64,000 nucleotides of DNA, taken from contig NZ_JBBYXL010000003.1 in the NCBI RefSeq assembly GCF_039655865.1, forward strand, positions 496,001-560,000. Direction: 5' to 3'. The notes beneath the pieces were generated by a model, which saw nothing but the letters and a program-made list of their open reading frames with translations, did not search any database and was not told where the DNA came from. The stretch is from Prosthecobacter sp. SYSU 5D2. GTDB taxonomy: Bacteria > Verrucomicrobiota > Verrucomicrobiia > Verrucomicrobiales > Verrucomicrobiaceae. Shown here in pieces: positions 46,501 to 55,981 of the stretch. Positions within the stretch are counted from its first letter, which is position 1. The number at the start of each line of letters is the position of its first letter. Both the position numbers and the translations under genes were made by a program.

Positions 46501-46722
46501 TTCATCGCAGGCATGGTGCCGCTGCTGCGTGCGCATGGGGCTGGTGCCATTGCCAACCGGACCATCGGCGCCTCTGCGGCAGGCGGCATGCTGCTGGGCA
46601 CGGTGATGGGCCTGCTGGTGATCCCGGGGCTGTACTACATCTTCGCCAGGCTCTCTGATCGTGGGAAACTCCTCCCCGACGAGCACGACACCCCGCTGAC
46701 CGAACTGCCCGAGTACCCTTGA
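43546..46722 (+). CDS. RND multidrug efflux pump, HAE1 (AcrB-type) inner-membrane component
   Basis: The 1,058-residue protein has the RND layout of 12 membrane segments and two large periplasmic loops. The N-terminal ALAIVISLLILFLGGLSIVT helix, IVVDNAIVVVEAVH in segment 4 and LLGKNAILIVEFA in segment 10 (Lys945) are family landmarks. In place of the Asp-Asp pair of E. coli AcrB (D407/D408) it has Asp409-Asn410. It uses the proton gradient to expel drugs or other hydrophobic compounds. It lies 21 bp after the adaptor gene and 9 bp before the outer-membrane channel gene. Confidence 0.95.
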   Translation: MFTKILHRPALAIVISLLILFLGGLSIVTLPISQFPDVAPVVVMVTVDYPGASAKVLEESCLIPLERSINGVPNMKYMTSDATSAGEATIQVIFNMGTDPNQATVNVMNRVNQVMSRLPPLVQREGVIVNNLSPNMLMYVNLYSTDKNADMQFLFNYGFINLIPELSRIPGVGSAKILGTRQYAMRVWLKPDRMRAYNISTEKVMEALAEQSVIGSPGRLGRADSKTSQALEYVLTYSGRFNDVEQYENVILRSTEEGELLRLKDVATVELGSEFYDLYSDLDGSPSAAIVIKQSFGSNAHEVIKEIKAKLAEFKEKSFPSGMDYKVSYDVSNFLDASIEKVLHTLAEAFILVALVVFIFLGDWRSTLIPTLAVPVSLIGAFFLMQCFGVTINLITLFALVLAIGIVVDNAIVVVEAVHAKMHGKDNLSPYAATKLVLHEIAGVIIAITLVMTAVFVPVTFMPGPVGVFYREFSITMAVAIVLSGVMALTLAPVLCAMLLKKPDHSHGKKKWRGPVAVLLDLFNRVFERITDMYEALLKRIVHRCILTFIILAASGAAVYFINLDLPSGFIPAEDQGMIYAILQTPPGSTLERTYAKSKELQKIAKSIEGVESVSTLAGYEVLTEGRGSNAGTCLINLKNWSDRTLTAPQIIEELEKKCKEIAGAQFEFYEPPAVPGYGAAGGFSLRLLDKTNTGDYDRLQVVNSEFMEALHKRKELRGLFTFFSASYPQMEIVIDNQVAMQKGVSIGKAMDNLGILIGSTYEQGFIKFGQFFKLYVQADPKYRRMPSDLNDLYVANEEGEMVPYSAFMKLVPKQGLNEITRYNAYPAPSIQGAPAAGYSSGDAIKAIQEVAAQTLPRGYDIGWAGLSFDEVARGNEAIYIFIIVLMFVYLVLVGQYESFMLPLAVILSLPVGVMGSFLLLKGMGLDNDIYAQVGLIMLVGLLGKNAILIVEFAAQRHHEGLPIFEAAVEGAKVRFRPILMTSFAFIAGMVPLLRAHGAGAIANRTIGASAAGGMLLGTVMGLLVIPGLYYIFARLSDRGKLLPDEHDTPLTELPEYP

Positions 46723-46731
46723 TTTTCGAAC

Positions 46732-48291
46732 ATGAAGAACGTGAAGATCCCGTTTCAATCCCTGGCCGCCCTCTGCCTGCTGGCCACCCTGCAGGCCTGC
46801 TCCACCCCGAACCGCGATACCCTGCCCTCCAATGATCCGCCGCTCCCAGCCCGCTTTCCTGATGCTGGCGGTGGCAGCAGCAGCAGTTCCGGCACGCTCG
46901 GCTGGCAGGATTATTTTACAGATTCCCATCTGAAGTCTCTGATCGGCACGGCGCTGGCGAACAACCAGGAGCTCAACATCCTGATGCAGGAAATCGCCGT
47001 GTCCAAGAGCGAGGTGCTGGAGCGCAAAGGGGCGCTGTTTCCCTTTGTGACCCTGGGCACGCGCGCCGGGCTGGAAAAGGTGGGCCGCTTCACCCGCGAC
47101 GGCGCGGTGGAGGAAAGCCTGGAGATCAAGGAGGGCAAGGAATTCCCGGAGCCGCTGCCTGAATTTGGCGTTGTGGCCGACTTTGACTGGGAGGTGGACA
47201 TCTGGAAGAAGCTGCGCAACGAGCGCAGTGCCGCAGTGCAGCGGTATCTGGCCAGCCAGGAGGGCCGGAGCTTCATGATGACGCACATTGTTGCGGAGAT
47301 CGCCCAGACCTACTATGAACTCGTCGCCCTGGACAACCAGCTCTCCATCCTTCAGCGCACCGTCGGCATCCAAAATGATGCCCTGGGAGCCGTGAAAATG
47401 CAAAAGGACGCCGCCAAGGTGACCGAGTTGGCCGTGCGCCGATTCGACGCGGAGGTGCTCAAAAACCAGAGCCACCTGTTTGAGATCCGGCAGAAGATCA
47501 CGGAGACAGAAAACCGGTTGAACTATCTGGTGGGCCGCTACCCGCAGCCGGTGAACCGCAACTCCTCCGGCTTCGAAACGCTGGCCCTGCGGAGCATCCG
47601 CGCCGGTCTGCCGGCCGGTCTGCTGCGGAACCGGCCGGATGTACGCCAGGCGGAGCTGGAACTGGCCGCCGCCGGGCTGGATGTGAAAGCCGCCGGAGCG
47701 CGCTTTTATCCCGCGCTGAACATCAGGGCCGCCCTGGGCCTGGAGGCCTTCAGCCTGGACCACACGCTGTTCACCACGCCAGAGTCCCTGGTCTATGGTG
47801 TGGCGGCCAACATCGCGGCCCCGCTGATCAACCGCAGCGCCATCCAGGCGGCCTACCAGGGGGCGAGCGCCCGCCAGATCTCCGCCATTTACAGCTACCA
47901 GCAGACCGTGCTGAAAGCCTACATCGAAGTGGTGAACCAGCTCGCCGAGATCCGGAACCTGAACCAGAGCTTTGACCTGAAAGGCCGGCAGGTGGCGGCC
48001 ATGTCCGATTCCATCACCCTATCCACCAAGCTGTTTAACTCTGCCCGCGCGGACTATACGGAAGTGCTGCTTACACAGCGTGAAGCGCTGGAGGCCAGGA
48101 TGGACCTCGTGGAGCTGAAACAGCAGCAGCTCAGCGCCTATGTGAAGGCCTACAAAGCGCTGGGTGGCGGAGCCGCTGACCCCAACGATGGGAAAACACC
48201 TGTCACCGCCTCCGTTTCCGCTGCCGGTCTGGCCCAGCCTGCCAAAGGCGGTCTGTTTCGGAGAATGTTCCCTTACCACGGCGGTACCTAG
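46732..48291 (+). CDS. Outer-membrane efflux channel (NodT/OprM family) lipoprotein
   Basis: The 519-residue protein has a lipoprotein signal (LLATLQACST, Cys23) and two related halves typical of TolC-like channels: WQDYFTDSHLKSLIGTALAN, FDWEVDIWKKLRNERSAA, YYELVALDNQL, then LPAGLLRNRPDVRQAELELAA, ALGLEAFSLD and AAPLINRSAIQAAYQGA. It completes the tripartite efflux pump with the two preceding genes. The short spacing and shared orientation support a single transcript. A hairpin follows the stop. Confidence 0.94.
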   Translation: MKNVKIPFQSLAALCLLATLQACSTPNRDTLPSNDPPLPARFPDAGGGSSSSSGTLGWQDYFTDSHLKSLIGTALANNQELNILMQEIAVSKSEVLERKGALFPFVTLGTRAGLEKVGRFTRDGAVEESLEIKEGKEFPEPLPEFGVVADFDWEVDIWKKLRNERSAAVQRYLASQEGRSFMMTHIVAEIAQTYYELVALDNQLSILQRTVGIQNDALGAVKMQKDAAKVTELAVRRFDAEVLKNQSHLFEIRQKITETENRLNYLVGRYPQPVNRNSSGFETLALRSIRAGLPAGLLRNRPDVRQAELELAAAGLDVKAAGARFYPALNIRAALGLEAFSLDHTLFTTPESLVYGVAANIAAPLINRSAIQAAYQGASARQISAIYSYQQTVLKAYIEVVNQLAEIRNLNQSFDLKGRQVAAMSDSITLSTKLFNSARADYTEVLLTQREALEARMDLVELKQQQLSAYVKAYKALGGGAADPNDGKTPVTASVSAAGLAQPAKGGLFRRMFPYHGGT

Positions 48292-48315
48292 AGGGCGATC
48301 TCCGCCAAAGAAAAT

Positions 48316-48360
48316 GGACCCATCCCTCATCAGTTTCGGGAGCGAGTGGGGGACGGGTCC
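48316..48360. terminator. Hairpin between convergent operons
   Basis: GGACCCATCCCTC and GGGGGACGGGTCC pair with a G-T wobble across a loop of about 19 nt. It is flanked by AAAAT on the left, which gives a T-rich tail for minus-strand transcripts. It separates the RND efflux operon from the Verru_Chthon operon. Confidence 0.6.
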
Positions 48361-48415
48361 GTTCTTTGACAGAGAGAAAGTTTTGCGATGCGCCGAATAT
48401 TGGAAACCGTAGTGT

Positions 48416-51400
48416 CTAACGGGTCTCGATGCGGTCAATGTTCCAGCGGTAAAAATGATCCAGCGGTTTGGCGTTGGTGGCGGTCTGGTAGTCCGGCAGG
48501 CTTGGATGATTCAGGTCCAGGCGGCGGCTGAGCACGGCGCTGCCGGAGGAGGTGGCGATGACCCGGTCGCGGCGGCTGTCAAAACCCTCCGAGGAGGAGG
48601 AGCGGACCTTTTGCAGGTCCTGGGCGATGAAATGCACCTTGTAGGTGTTGGAGCGGGTGGTGAGGCGGGAGTACAGATGGGCATAGGGGCGCTCCTTGCT
48701 GTTGTCCCCGGTCAGGCGGTGGTTGTTCCAGAAGTCTGCCATCTCGTCTTTGGAAACGGTGCCTGAGGCACTGGCGATCCCTTCGGGCACCAGATACTGC
48801 TCGCAGATCTGGCCTGGGGTTAGAAACACCTTTCCATGATCAAACACCTCCTGCTTCCACAGTGCCAGTGTCTGCCGCGCATCCAGATGGCGGCGGAAGC
48901 GGTTCAGCGGTTGCTCCCCAGTTTTATAGGAAGCGGCCGCCGTATCGGGAATGGCCATCAGTGTTTCCGCCTTCATCGCCGCATGCAGAGCGGTGGCGCG
49001 GGTGATGTGGGTGAAGGGCAGGATTTCATGGTTGAGGTTGATTTTTCCCTCCGTCTCCAGGTGCGTGCTGATGGGCTCCGGCTCCAGCACCGGCATCCAG
49101 AAGAGATCCAGCAGCAGGTGGTCAGGCACGCGCTGTGCGCCAAAGTGGTCCGGCTGCGGCCTGAAAAGCAGCGTCTGCCACGGCACCTGGGCACGGGAGC
49201 CGGTGGGCAGGCTGCCAAACATGACGGGTGAAGGAAGCATGCGCTGCGGACTGAAGGCGGCCAGGGTCACGGGCGGCACTTCCTTGCCCACCTGGGAGAC
49301 ATTGTCAAAATAGGGAAGCCTGCCGTCATGCGCCGCCGCCCAGTGGCCGTCATCAGGGCGGTTGCCATAGGGGCCGTCCGGGGCATTGCCCACGCCGTTG
49401 TCGAAATCTCCGGTGACGCCAGGCAGGGCCGGGCCGCGCTCGCCTTTGTCAAGCCGCAGCCCGTCCAAGGTTTTGGATACAGGGAGGTTCGTCCATTTGC
49501 CCAGATTCCAGCTCAGGAGATGCGTGGCCTTGCCTGTCAGGGCGCCTGGCAGGTCTGGCCGTACGGAGGCCGGATAGTTCACCCCGGTGATGTACCCGCG
49601 ATGCTCCGTTGGGGCCTCTGCCAGCAGGGGATCGCGCAGGGTGTGGACCTGGCTCTGGGAACCCCACATGGGATGCGGCACAAAAATGGGGGAGGTGTAG
49701 GAGCCGCTGCGGATCTCCGCCCAGCGCTGGGTGGCGGTGAGGCGGTAGTCGCCATGCGCCGGGGCCAGGGACTGGACAACATCCGTGGCTGCGAGAAAGC
49801 GGCTGCCCGCCGCAGCGGAATGGTGCAGGCGGCCTTTGAGATCATGGACCTCCAGGTCCTTGTCCAAAGACGGCGTGGGCAGGCCGCGGATGTCCGGCAG
49901 CACCAGCGGCACCACCTGGACCAAGTCCACCTTGTCCAGGGTTGCAGGCGCATCATACAGCGCCACCTTCAACTGGTTGGGATCCCGTGCATCGCCCAGG
50001 AATTGCAGCTTCGGCACCGTTCCGTCCGCCTGGGCGCGGATGATGACGGGCTTAAACTGGAGCACGCCTTCAGCAATGGCGCGCACGCCCAGGCTGCCCC
50101 CAGCGCCGTTCCACAGCTTGGGCGGCAGTTCGCCGGAGCTGGCGGTCGTCTGTGAATCCCTGGGCACTAGAGGGACGCCGTTGAGGGTGAAAGTCGGCAG
50201 CGGGGCCTCCCGATGGTCATGGGACAGCGCGCCGTCCGCCGGACCGCCGGCGAGGGCAATGTTGACAAACGGCCGGTAGTCCGTCCAGCCATGCTGGGGC
50301 AGAAATGTTTCCACCAGGAATCCCACCTCCAGTTCGCGGTCGCCCGGATTGCCAGGTCCTGGCGGTTTTCCCCGCTCGCTTTTGCCTTCCAGTGCCGCCT
50401 TGCCTTCCGGCGTCGGGTTTCCTTTGACATTGCCAAACTCATCCACCTCGGCCCGGCAGGTGATGACCAGCGCCACCTCGCTGATGGTGAGCATGCGGCC
50501 CATGCCCTGGATGTGGTTGCTCTCCGCCTTGGGCGTGCGCGACGGGGCCAGTTGCAGGGCGGAGATCTGGCCAAAGCCGTGATGCTCTGCACCGGGACAA
50601 AGCACGGAATACTGCAGTTTGTGATCCAGCTGCATGTCCGCGCAGTTGGCGGCCCGGAGGTAGTCCATCATGCCCAGCAGGATGGCATCCCGGTCCTCAC
50701 CATACTTGGCGGCAAAGGTGGACCCGGTTACGCCCTTGTGGTCAAAGCCCGGAAAGGTCTGGCTGGTGAGGCGCTGGAGGTATTCAAAAAGCGCGCGGTT
50801 GCCGCTGATGACGCGGAAATCATCAATGCCGTTTCCAGGGGCGGACCGCTGCACGAAGTACGCCTTGTCCTTCACCTTGGCGGCCATGGCCACCTTGTGA
50901 TTGTAAACCGTGTCGCGGTTGGCGGCGGAACTGCCCAGTGTATCGCCATTCAGCAGGGTGTCCTTGGTCATCGGCCACATGGCCACGCGGGGCGTGCCAA
51001 AGAGGGTGGTCTCCGGCGCGGCGCTCTGGGTGGTGAGAAAAAAGCGGCTCCTTTGCATCTGCTCCACCGCCTCCGGATGCTGCATGAAAAAGCGGCTGCG
51101 TCGGCGCTGCCCGCTCTTCCCGGCAGCGGTCCCCCACATGCCGGGGAAGCGGGAGTCATCCACATGGTCAAACAGCAGCTCGTCCAGGCAGGCATAGCGG
51201 GCCTGGCGCACGGATTCATGGGAGGCATGGTTCCACAAAACCGGCCAGTCGGCCTCCGTCGTTCCGCCCAGGGAGGTGCCGTCATTTCTTTCCGCCACGG
51301 TTAGCCGGCCCAGCCGCCAGAGGTCGCGGGCATCCTCATAGCTCATCGCTTCCATGGCGGAATTTCCTGTATTGTAAAAGCCCAACGGGGAGAGCCGCCG

Positions 51401-52324
51401 GTTCGGCAGCAGGACGCTGCTCAGGCACACACCGGCGGGATGGCCCGGATGCCGCATGTACTCCAGCCGGGAGGGCACCGTGGCTGCCAGCGCCCTTTCC
51501 TGGGCCGTGTCCGCCCGTGGAGTGTCCCAGAAGGAGCCTTCTGCCGCCGTGTTCACATTCACCTTCGACGACTCATCATCCACCCAGAAGGCAAAGCGTG
51601 AGACGACCGGATTGCTTTTGTCCGCCTCCTCGCCGCCAGCGCCGAAAAATCTGCCCTCCTCGTCCAGCGTGCCCAGCGTTCCGTCGCGGAGCTTGTAGAT
51701 CCAGCGCACCGGCATGGGCAGCCGCTGACCGTTTTCCCCTTCCGCCCTTCTCGGCACCGCACCCTTTTCGTCCCGGTATTCAAAGCCTTCCACGGACGTC
51801 TTCACATCCCCGGTCCAGGCACGGGGATCCACGATGGGAAAGCGCAGCGCGCCCTCCGCCGACATGACCGGCTCATTGAGATCCACATACTCATCCGTCC
51901 GTGCAGCCCAGTCCAAAGGCACATCCTTTTCCACCTGCTCCACGGAATCCGCCGTCATGTCAGCCGCGCTGTACAGCTTCCAGATTTTCTCCAGCCTGCC
52001 GTCCATGCCATGCACCCGGATGGCTCCTGGCTGGCTGGTCCAGGGCTTGGGAACGTTGTTGGAAAAGGTCTCCGAGGTGGCGTTCTTCAACTGCGCCAGG
52101 GCGACGTGGAGGGCATCCTGCGAATGCAAGCGGGCGCGGTCACGGCCTGCCACCAGCACGGATTCCTTGTATCCGTCCCCGGTCACATCCAGCAAGGACA
52201 CCACCAGGATGAGCATCAGGGCGACCATGATCAGCGTCACCAGCAAGGCGACTCCGCGCCGGGGCGCAGGCCGCGCCCGGAGGATGAGGGATGTGAGCTT
52301 CAGCATAGGAATTCCGGTCATCAT
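48416..52324 (-). CDS. Verru_Chthon cassette protein A
   Basis: The 1,302-residue protein opens with a prepilin-like segment, RRGVALLVTLIMVALMLILV, and continues DVTGDGYKESVLVAGRDRAR, the conserved start of Verru_Chthon cassette protein A, found so far in Verrucomicrobia. Other landmarks are WVDDESSKVNVNTAAEGSFW and GKINLNHEILPFTH. The family is thought to be pseudopilin-like and exported, but its job is unknown; partner proteins B, C and D are absent here. The ATG at 52324 overlaps the previous stop by one base (TGATG). An internal ATG at 52306 would give a shorter lead. It is the last gene of the operon. Confidence 0.85.
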   Translation of the reverse strand: MMTGIPMLKLTSLILRARPAPRRGVALLVTLIMVALMLILVVSLLDVTGDGYKESVLVAGRDRARLHSQDALHVALAQLKNATSETFSNNVPKPWTSQPGAIRVHGMDGRLEKIWKLYSAADMTADSVEQVEKDVPLDWAARTDEYVDLNEPVMSAEGALRFPIVDPRAWTGDVKTSVEGFEYRDEKGAVPRRAEGENGQRLPMPVRWIYKLRDGTLGTLDEEGRFFGAGGEEADKSNPVVSRFAFWVDDESSKVNVNTAAEGSFWDTPRADTAQERALAATVPSRLEYMRHPGHPAGVCLSSVLLPNRRLSPLGFYNTGNSAMEAMSYEDARDLWRLGRLTVAERNDGTSLGGTTEADWPVLWNHASHESVRQARYACLDELLFDHVDDSRFPGMWGTAAGKSGQRRRSRFFMQHPEAVEQMQRSRFFLTTQSAAPETTLFGTPRVAMWPMTKDTLLNGDTLGSSAANRDTVYNHKVAMAAKVKDKAYFVQRSAPGNGIDDFRVISGNRALFEYLQRLTSQTFPGFDHKGVTGSTFAAKYGEDRDAILLGMMDYLRAANCADMQLDHKLQYSVLCPGAEHHGFGQISALQLAPSRTPKAESNHIQGMGRMLTISEVALVITCRAEVDEFGNVKGNPTPEGKAALEGKSERGKPPGPGNPGDRELEVGFLVETFLPQHGWTDYRPFVNIALAGGPADGALSHDHREAPLPTFTLNGVPLVPRDSQTTASSGELPPKLWNGAGGSLGVRAIAEGVLQFKPVIIRAQADGTVPKLQFLGDARDPNQLKVALYDAPATLDKVDLVQVVPLVLPDIRGLPTPSLDKDLEVHDLKGRLHHSAAAGSRFLAATDVVQSLAPAHGDYRLTATQRWAEIRSGSYTSPIFVPHPMWGSQSQVHTLRDPLLAEAPTEHRGYITGVNYPASVRPDLPGALTGKATHLLSWNLGKWTNLPVSKTLDGLRLDKGERGPALPGVTGDFDNGVGNAPDGPYGNRPDDGHWAAAHDGRLPYFDNVSQVGKEVPPVTLAAFSPQRMLPSPVMFGSLPTGSRAQVPWQTLLFRPQPDHFGAQRVPDHLLLDLFWMPVLEPEPISTHLETEGKINLNHEILPFTHITRATALHAAMKAETLMAIPDTAAASYKTGEQPLNRFRRHLDARQTLALWKQEVFDHGKVFLTPGQICEQYLVPEGIASASGTVSKDEMADFWNNHRLTGDNSKERPYAHLYSRLTTRSNTYKVHFIAQDLQKVRSSSSEGFDSRRDRVIATSSGSAVLSRRLDLNHPSLPDYQTATNAKPLDHFYRWNIDRIETR

Positions 52325-55300
52325 CAAGGAGCGGCCACCGGCTGGCTGAGGAAGAAGGCTCCGGAGAGAATGGGGGTGACATTCGGCTTCTGGCCGCCGG
52401 TGGGGACCTGCGGCAGCAGGAAGTAGCCGGCAGCCTTGATCTGGCCGTCCGCCAGCTTCACCACCTGGCCCAGCATCTTCACATTCTTGCGGGCCAGCGG
52501 CGGCGTCGTTTCCGCCAGGCTAAAGCTGCCCTTCACGGTGCCTTTGGCCTTTTGGACGGTCAGCTTGACCTTGCCGGCATTCGTCGCGCCGCTGAAATCC
52601 ACCTTATATTTGTCCGTCCAGACAGCACCGGTGACGTCCGCCACGGTAGCGGAGGATTCGATCCCGCCGCCGAAGAAAGTGATGTCCAGAGCGCCGGTTT
52701 CCGGCAGGCCCTCCATGACCGCGCGCTTCGTCGCCGTGCCCATCCAGCTTCCTTCCACCGTCAGGTTCACCGGCCCGAAGAAGCCCGGATAGATGCGTCC
52801 TTTGGTGGCCGGTTTCAGCCAGGTCAGGCCGCCGCTGACCACGCAGTCTCTGGCCTGGCCGCTTTCCGCCACACTCACCTGCCAGGCCCCCATCAGGCTG
52901 CCTTTTTTGGAATGGACCGGCGCATACACGGCCACCTGTCCGTCCGGCCCCAGATGGGTGGCCGCCACGATGGCCTGACCGTCGGCACTCCGGCCTGCCA
53001 CCTTCAGCGTGCCCGCTGGCAGGACGGTGAAGGCGGCATAACCGATGCCCTGTGGAATGGCCGCCGCACCGATGTCCTCATCATCCGCCAGGTCCAGGGC
53101 CACGGTGTAATATCCCTCACGCGAGGTGGCAGGCGCGGTCTTCTTGTTCCAGACATTGCGCCAGCCATTGATCTCCGCCGAGCCAAAAGTGCCGCTCATC
53201 AGACCGGTGTCCGCATCCAGCGTGAGGGTCAGGTTGACGCCGTTCACCGTGGCCTGCACCTCCGGGGCGCTGCTGCCTAGGAAACCCTTGGCAGACTTGG
53301 TGGCGCCGCCGGTTTTCACTTTCACCGTGAACGACCCTTTGGAAGTGGTCGTCAGGGTCACCAGGCTGCCCAGGTTTAAATTGACCGAAAGGTCCCTTGC
53401 GGCCAGGCCGGTGAAGGTGCCGAGCTGGCCTTCCGGAATGTCGGTGACCACCAGGGGAGCGGTGACGGCCACACTGCTGCCGGTGGCGTTGGTGGCGACA
53501 ATCTGGACATCATAAGTGCCGGCGGTGGTCGCCCGGCCGGAGATGAGGGCCCGGCCATTGCTGACGGCAAACTTTAGCCCTTTTGGCAGGCCGGTGATCT
53601 GATACGATGAAGGGCTGTAAGAGGCGGTGATGGTGAAGTCATAATTGGCCCCCACTTTGGAGGGAGAGAACACCACGGGATCAACCACCGGCACCGGCGC
53701 GATGGCCAGGACGTTCAGGTTAAAGAACCGGGTGGCCGTGTAGCCGCCCGCATCCGTGGCCGCCACCGTGAAGGAAAAGTCCCCTGCCGCGAGGGGCCTG
53801 CCGCTGAGCACGCCGTTGGCCGCCAGTGACAGCCCGGCAGGCAGCGTGCCTGATTGCACCTGCCAGCCATACGGAGCCGTGCCGCCGCCCAGGGTCATCT
53901 CCACGTAATAGTTCAGGTTCACCACGCCCTGCGGCAGCGGGTTTTCAGTCAGGATGGCCAGATCAAACAGCACCCAGTCAAAGGTCTTCGTGGCGGTCAG
54001 GCCGTTGTCATCCTGCACCTGCACCGTGAACTGGTATTCACCAGCCTGGTCGGAGGTGCCGGAAAGTACACCTGCATTCGTGAGGCTGATCCCCTCCGGC
54101 AGGCTGCCATTCGTCACGCTCCATGAATAGGGCGCTGAACCGCCGGACACCGCCAGCGGCAGGCTGACCGGCCGCCCGGTCCCACGAGGTGGCAGGGTGC
54201 CGCCGCTGGTGATCTCATAAGGGGTGACGGTGAGGCTGAAGGCTTTTGTCTCAATGGCAGGAAAGGAATCCGTCACCTGCACAGTGAAGCTGAAGCTGCC
54301 CGCCGTCACCGGTGTTCCGGCCAGGACACCGTCCGTGCCCAGGGTGATCCCTGCCGGCAGGTCACCCGCCGTGAGTTCCCAGGTGTAGGGGGAAAGACCG
54401 CCGTTGGCCGCCAGGGGCAGCGAGTAGGCAGCGCCTGCTTGGGCAGCGGGCAGAGCGGCCTCACTGGTGATGGCCAGCGGAGCCGGTGCCAGGGGCGCAC
54501 CGGAGACGCCCCCGACACTCCACGCCACATCCATCTCCACGGAGGTGAAGCTGCCGATGGCTTGCAGCGCACGCTCCGTGACGAGTTCTGAACCGTCAGC
54601 CTGCAGTTCCCGCTGCACGGTTGTGGTTGTCGGCTCAGAAGTGTTGTCCATCCAGGGACCGCCGTTGGCGGCCACACGCACGCGCTGCACCACATCCCCA
54701 AGTCCGGGGATCAGGCCGTTGGTGCGGTAGCGGAGCGCAGGATACTGCTGCCCCTCGGCCTCCACCAGCAGGAGCTGCGGCCGGGTGCGGTTGTCATCCT
54801 CCTCATACGGGTCTCCGCCAAAGGCGTACTCCCCCGCATTGCTGAGACCGTCTTCATCATGATCCACGGTGGGACCTGAGATGCTGTTATTGCTGTAATC
54901 ATCTCCGACCCCGATCGTGGAATTGGCATGGAAGAACATGGCGTTACGCCAGGTGGCATAGGACTCCGGTGCGAAGAGGGCCGTGACCGTGGTGTCTTGT
55001 TGCGGAAACACCAGCTCCAGGCTTTCACCCGGCGTCGTCAGGCCGTCATGAGACCACCCGGTCACCTGCCAGCCGTCTTCTGGGGCTCCAAAAAGGGTGA
55101 GTTCCTCGCCGCCCAGGAAATAGCGGCCATCCAGGGTCCAGGGCAGGTTTTTATCCACCACGCCGGGCCGTCCAAAGCGGACTCCGGGCCGGGACCGCGT
55201 GGCCAGAATGTAACCCAGCTCTTGCACAAAGGGTACGCCGGTGACCACATCCAGTTGGGCCTGCCAGAGGGGCATGGACGCTTCCGGTGCGGCAAAGGTG

Positions 55301-55947
55301 ATTTTAAAATCGCGGACATTGAGTCCGGTCAGGTTCCACTGAAAGGCACAGACGATGCGCTCGCTAAAAGCGCCGGACTGCGGGTCGTCCAGTCCACGAA
55401 AAACCGGGTTGACCGTGACCGGCACACCCGCCTGCTCATAGACCAGTTTCACGCTGTTGACATCCAGGCGGATGCCGCCCGTCTGCGTCTGGAAGATCAC
55501 GTTGGTGACCATGCCTTCGGCCTCCTCAGCCGGTTGATAGGGCACTTCAAATTTCACCACCTCAGAGAAGCTGTAGATGGCATTGGAAGAGGTGATGAAG
55601 GCATCCGTCGCGCCGGTCTGGATCAGCGTGGTGCGTGGGATGGGGTCCGTATCCGGATCCTCATCATGGTCCTCCATCACGGTCGTGGGATTGCCGTCTT
55701 CATCCTCGCCGCCAGTCAGCGCGGGAGGATTGGGGTAATTAAAATTGCCGCTGTTGGTCGAGCCTGGCGGACGTTCAAAGAGGTCCCAGTAGGCGAAATC
55801 GCTGCCGCCTTCCGCCCGGATGGACGGGATGATGAAGCTGCCGCTCTGGGCCTGGGCGTCGCCTGCGGCGCCCAGAAGGGACATCCAGCATGCAGCGCTT
55901 CCTAACAGCGCTGACCTGAGGGAGGAATGAAGTTTGGAAAGGTGCAT
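52324..55947 (-). CDS. Giant secreted protein with putative-Ig repeats and a shared C-terminal domain
   Basis: The 1,207-residue protein has a signal peptide (ending near DAQAQS), an N-terminal module (about 35-270), a bacterial-repeat-like segment (about 275-330), a calcium-type DHDEDGLSNAGEYAFGGDP motif, and at least three He_PIG putative-Ig domains (about 490, 575 and 660; phrases such as LPAGITLGTDGVLAGTPVTA). A fourth, diverged one lies near 750-835. The last 370 residues match the C-terminus of the next protein over their full length, e.g. KGSFTVKVKTGGATKSAKGF and QIKAAGYFLLPQV. It is probably a cell-surface or secreted structural protein; I recognise no enzyme domain. It is the middle gene of the operon. 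Confidence 0.8.
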   Translation of the reverse strand: MHLSKLHSSLRSALLGSAACWMSLLGAAGDAQAQSGSFIIPSIRAEGGSDFAYWDLFERPPGSTNSGNFNYPNPPALTGGEDEDGNPTTVMEDHDEDPDTDPIPRTTLIQTGATDAFITSSNAIYSFSEVVKFEVPYQPAEEAEGMVTNVIFQTQTGGIRLDVNSVKLVYEQAGVPVTVNPVFRGLDDPQSGAFSERIVCAFQWNLTGLNVRDFKITFAAPEASMPLWQAQLDVVTGVPFVQELGYILATRSRPGVRFGRPGVVDKNLPWTLDGRYFLGGEELTLFGAPEDGWQVTGWSHDGLTTPGESLELVFPQQDTTVTALFAPESYATWRNAMFFHANSTIGVGDDYSNNSISGPTVDHDEDGLSNAGEYAFGGDPYEEDDNRTRPQLLLVEAEGQQYPALRYRTNGLIPGLGDVVQRVRVAANGGPWMDNTSEPTTTTVQRELQADGSELVTERALQAIGSFTSVEMDVAWSVGGVSGAPLAPAPLAITSEAALPAAQAGAAYSLPLAANGGLSPYTWELTAGDLPAGITLGTDGVLAGTPVTAGSFSFTVQVTDSFPAIETKAFSLTVTPYEITSGGTLPPRGTGRPVSLPLAVSGGSAPYSWSVTNGSLPEGISLTNAGVLSGTSDQAGEYQFTVQVQDDNGLTATKTFDWVLFDLAILTENPLPQGVVNLNYYVEMTLGGGTAPYGWQVQSGTLPAGLSLAANGVLSGRPLAAGDFSFTVAATDAGGYTATRFFNLNVLAIAPVPVVDPVVFSPSKVGANYDFTITASYSPSSYQITGLPKGLKFAVSNGRALISGRATTAGTYDVQIVATNATGSSVAVTAPLVVTDIPEGQLGTFTGLAARDLSVNLNLGSLVTLTTTSKGSFTVKVKTGGATKSAKGFLGSSAPEVQATVNGVNLTLTLDADTGLMSGTFGSAEINGWRNVWNKKTAPATSREGYYTVALDLADDEDIGAAAIPQGIGYAAFTVLPAGTLKVAGRSADGQAIVAATHLGPDGQVAVYAPVHSKKGSLMGAWQVSVAESGQARDCVVSGGLTWLKPATKGRIYPGFFGPVNLTVEGSWMGTATKRAVMEGLPETGALDITFFGGGIESSATVADVTGAVWTDKYKVDFSGATNAGKVKLTVQKAKGTVKGSFSLAETTPPLARKNVKMLGQVVKLADGQIKAAGYFLLPQVPTGGQKPNVTPILSGAFFLSQPVAAP

Positions 55948-55981
55948 GCTGGATGTCGTCAGAATGGGAATGGAATCAGAA

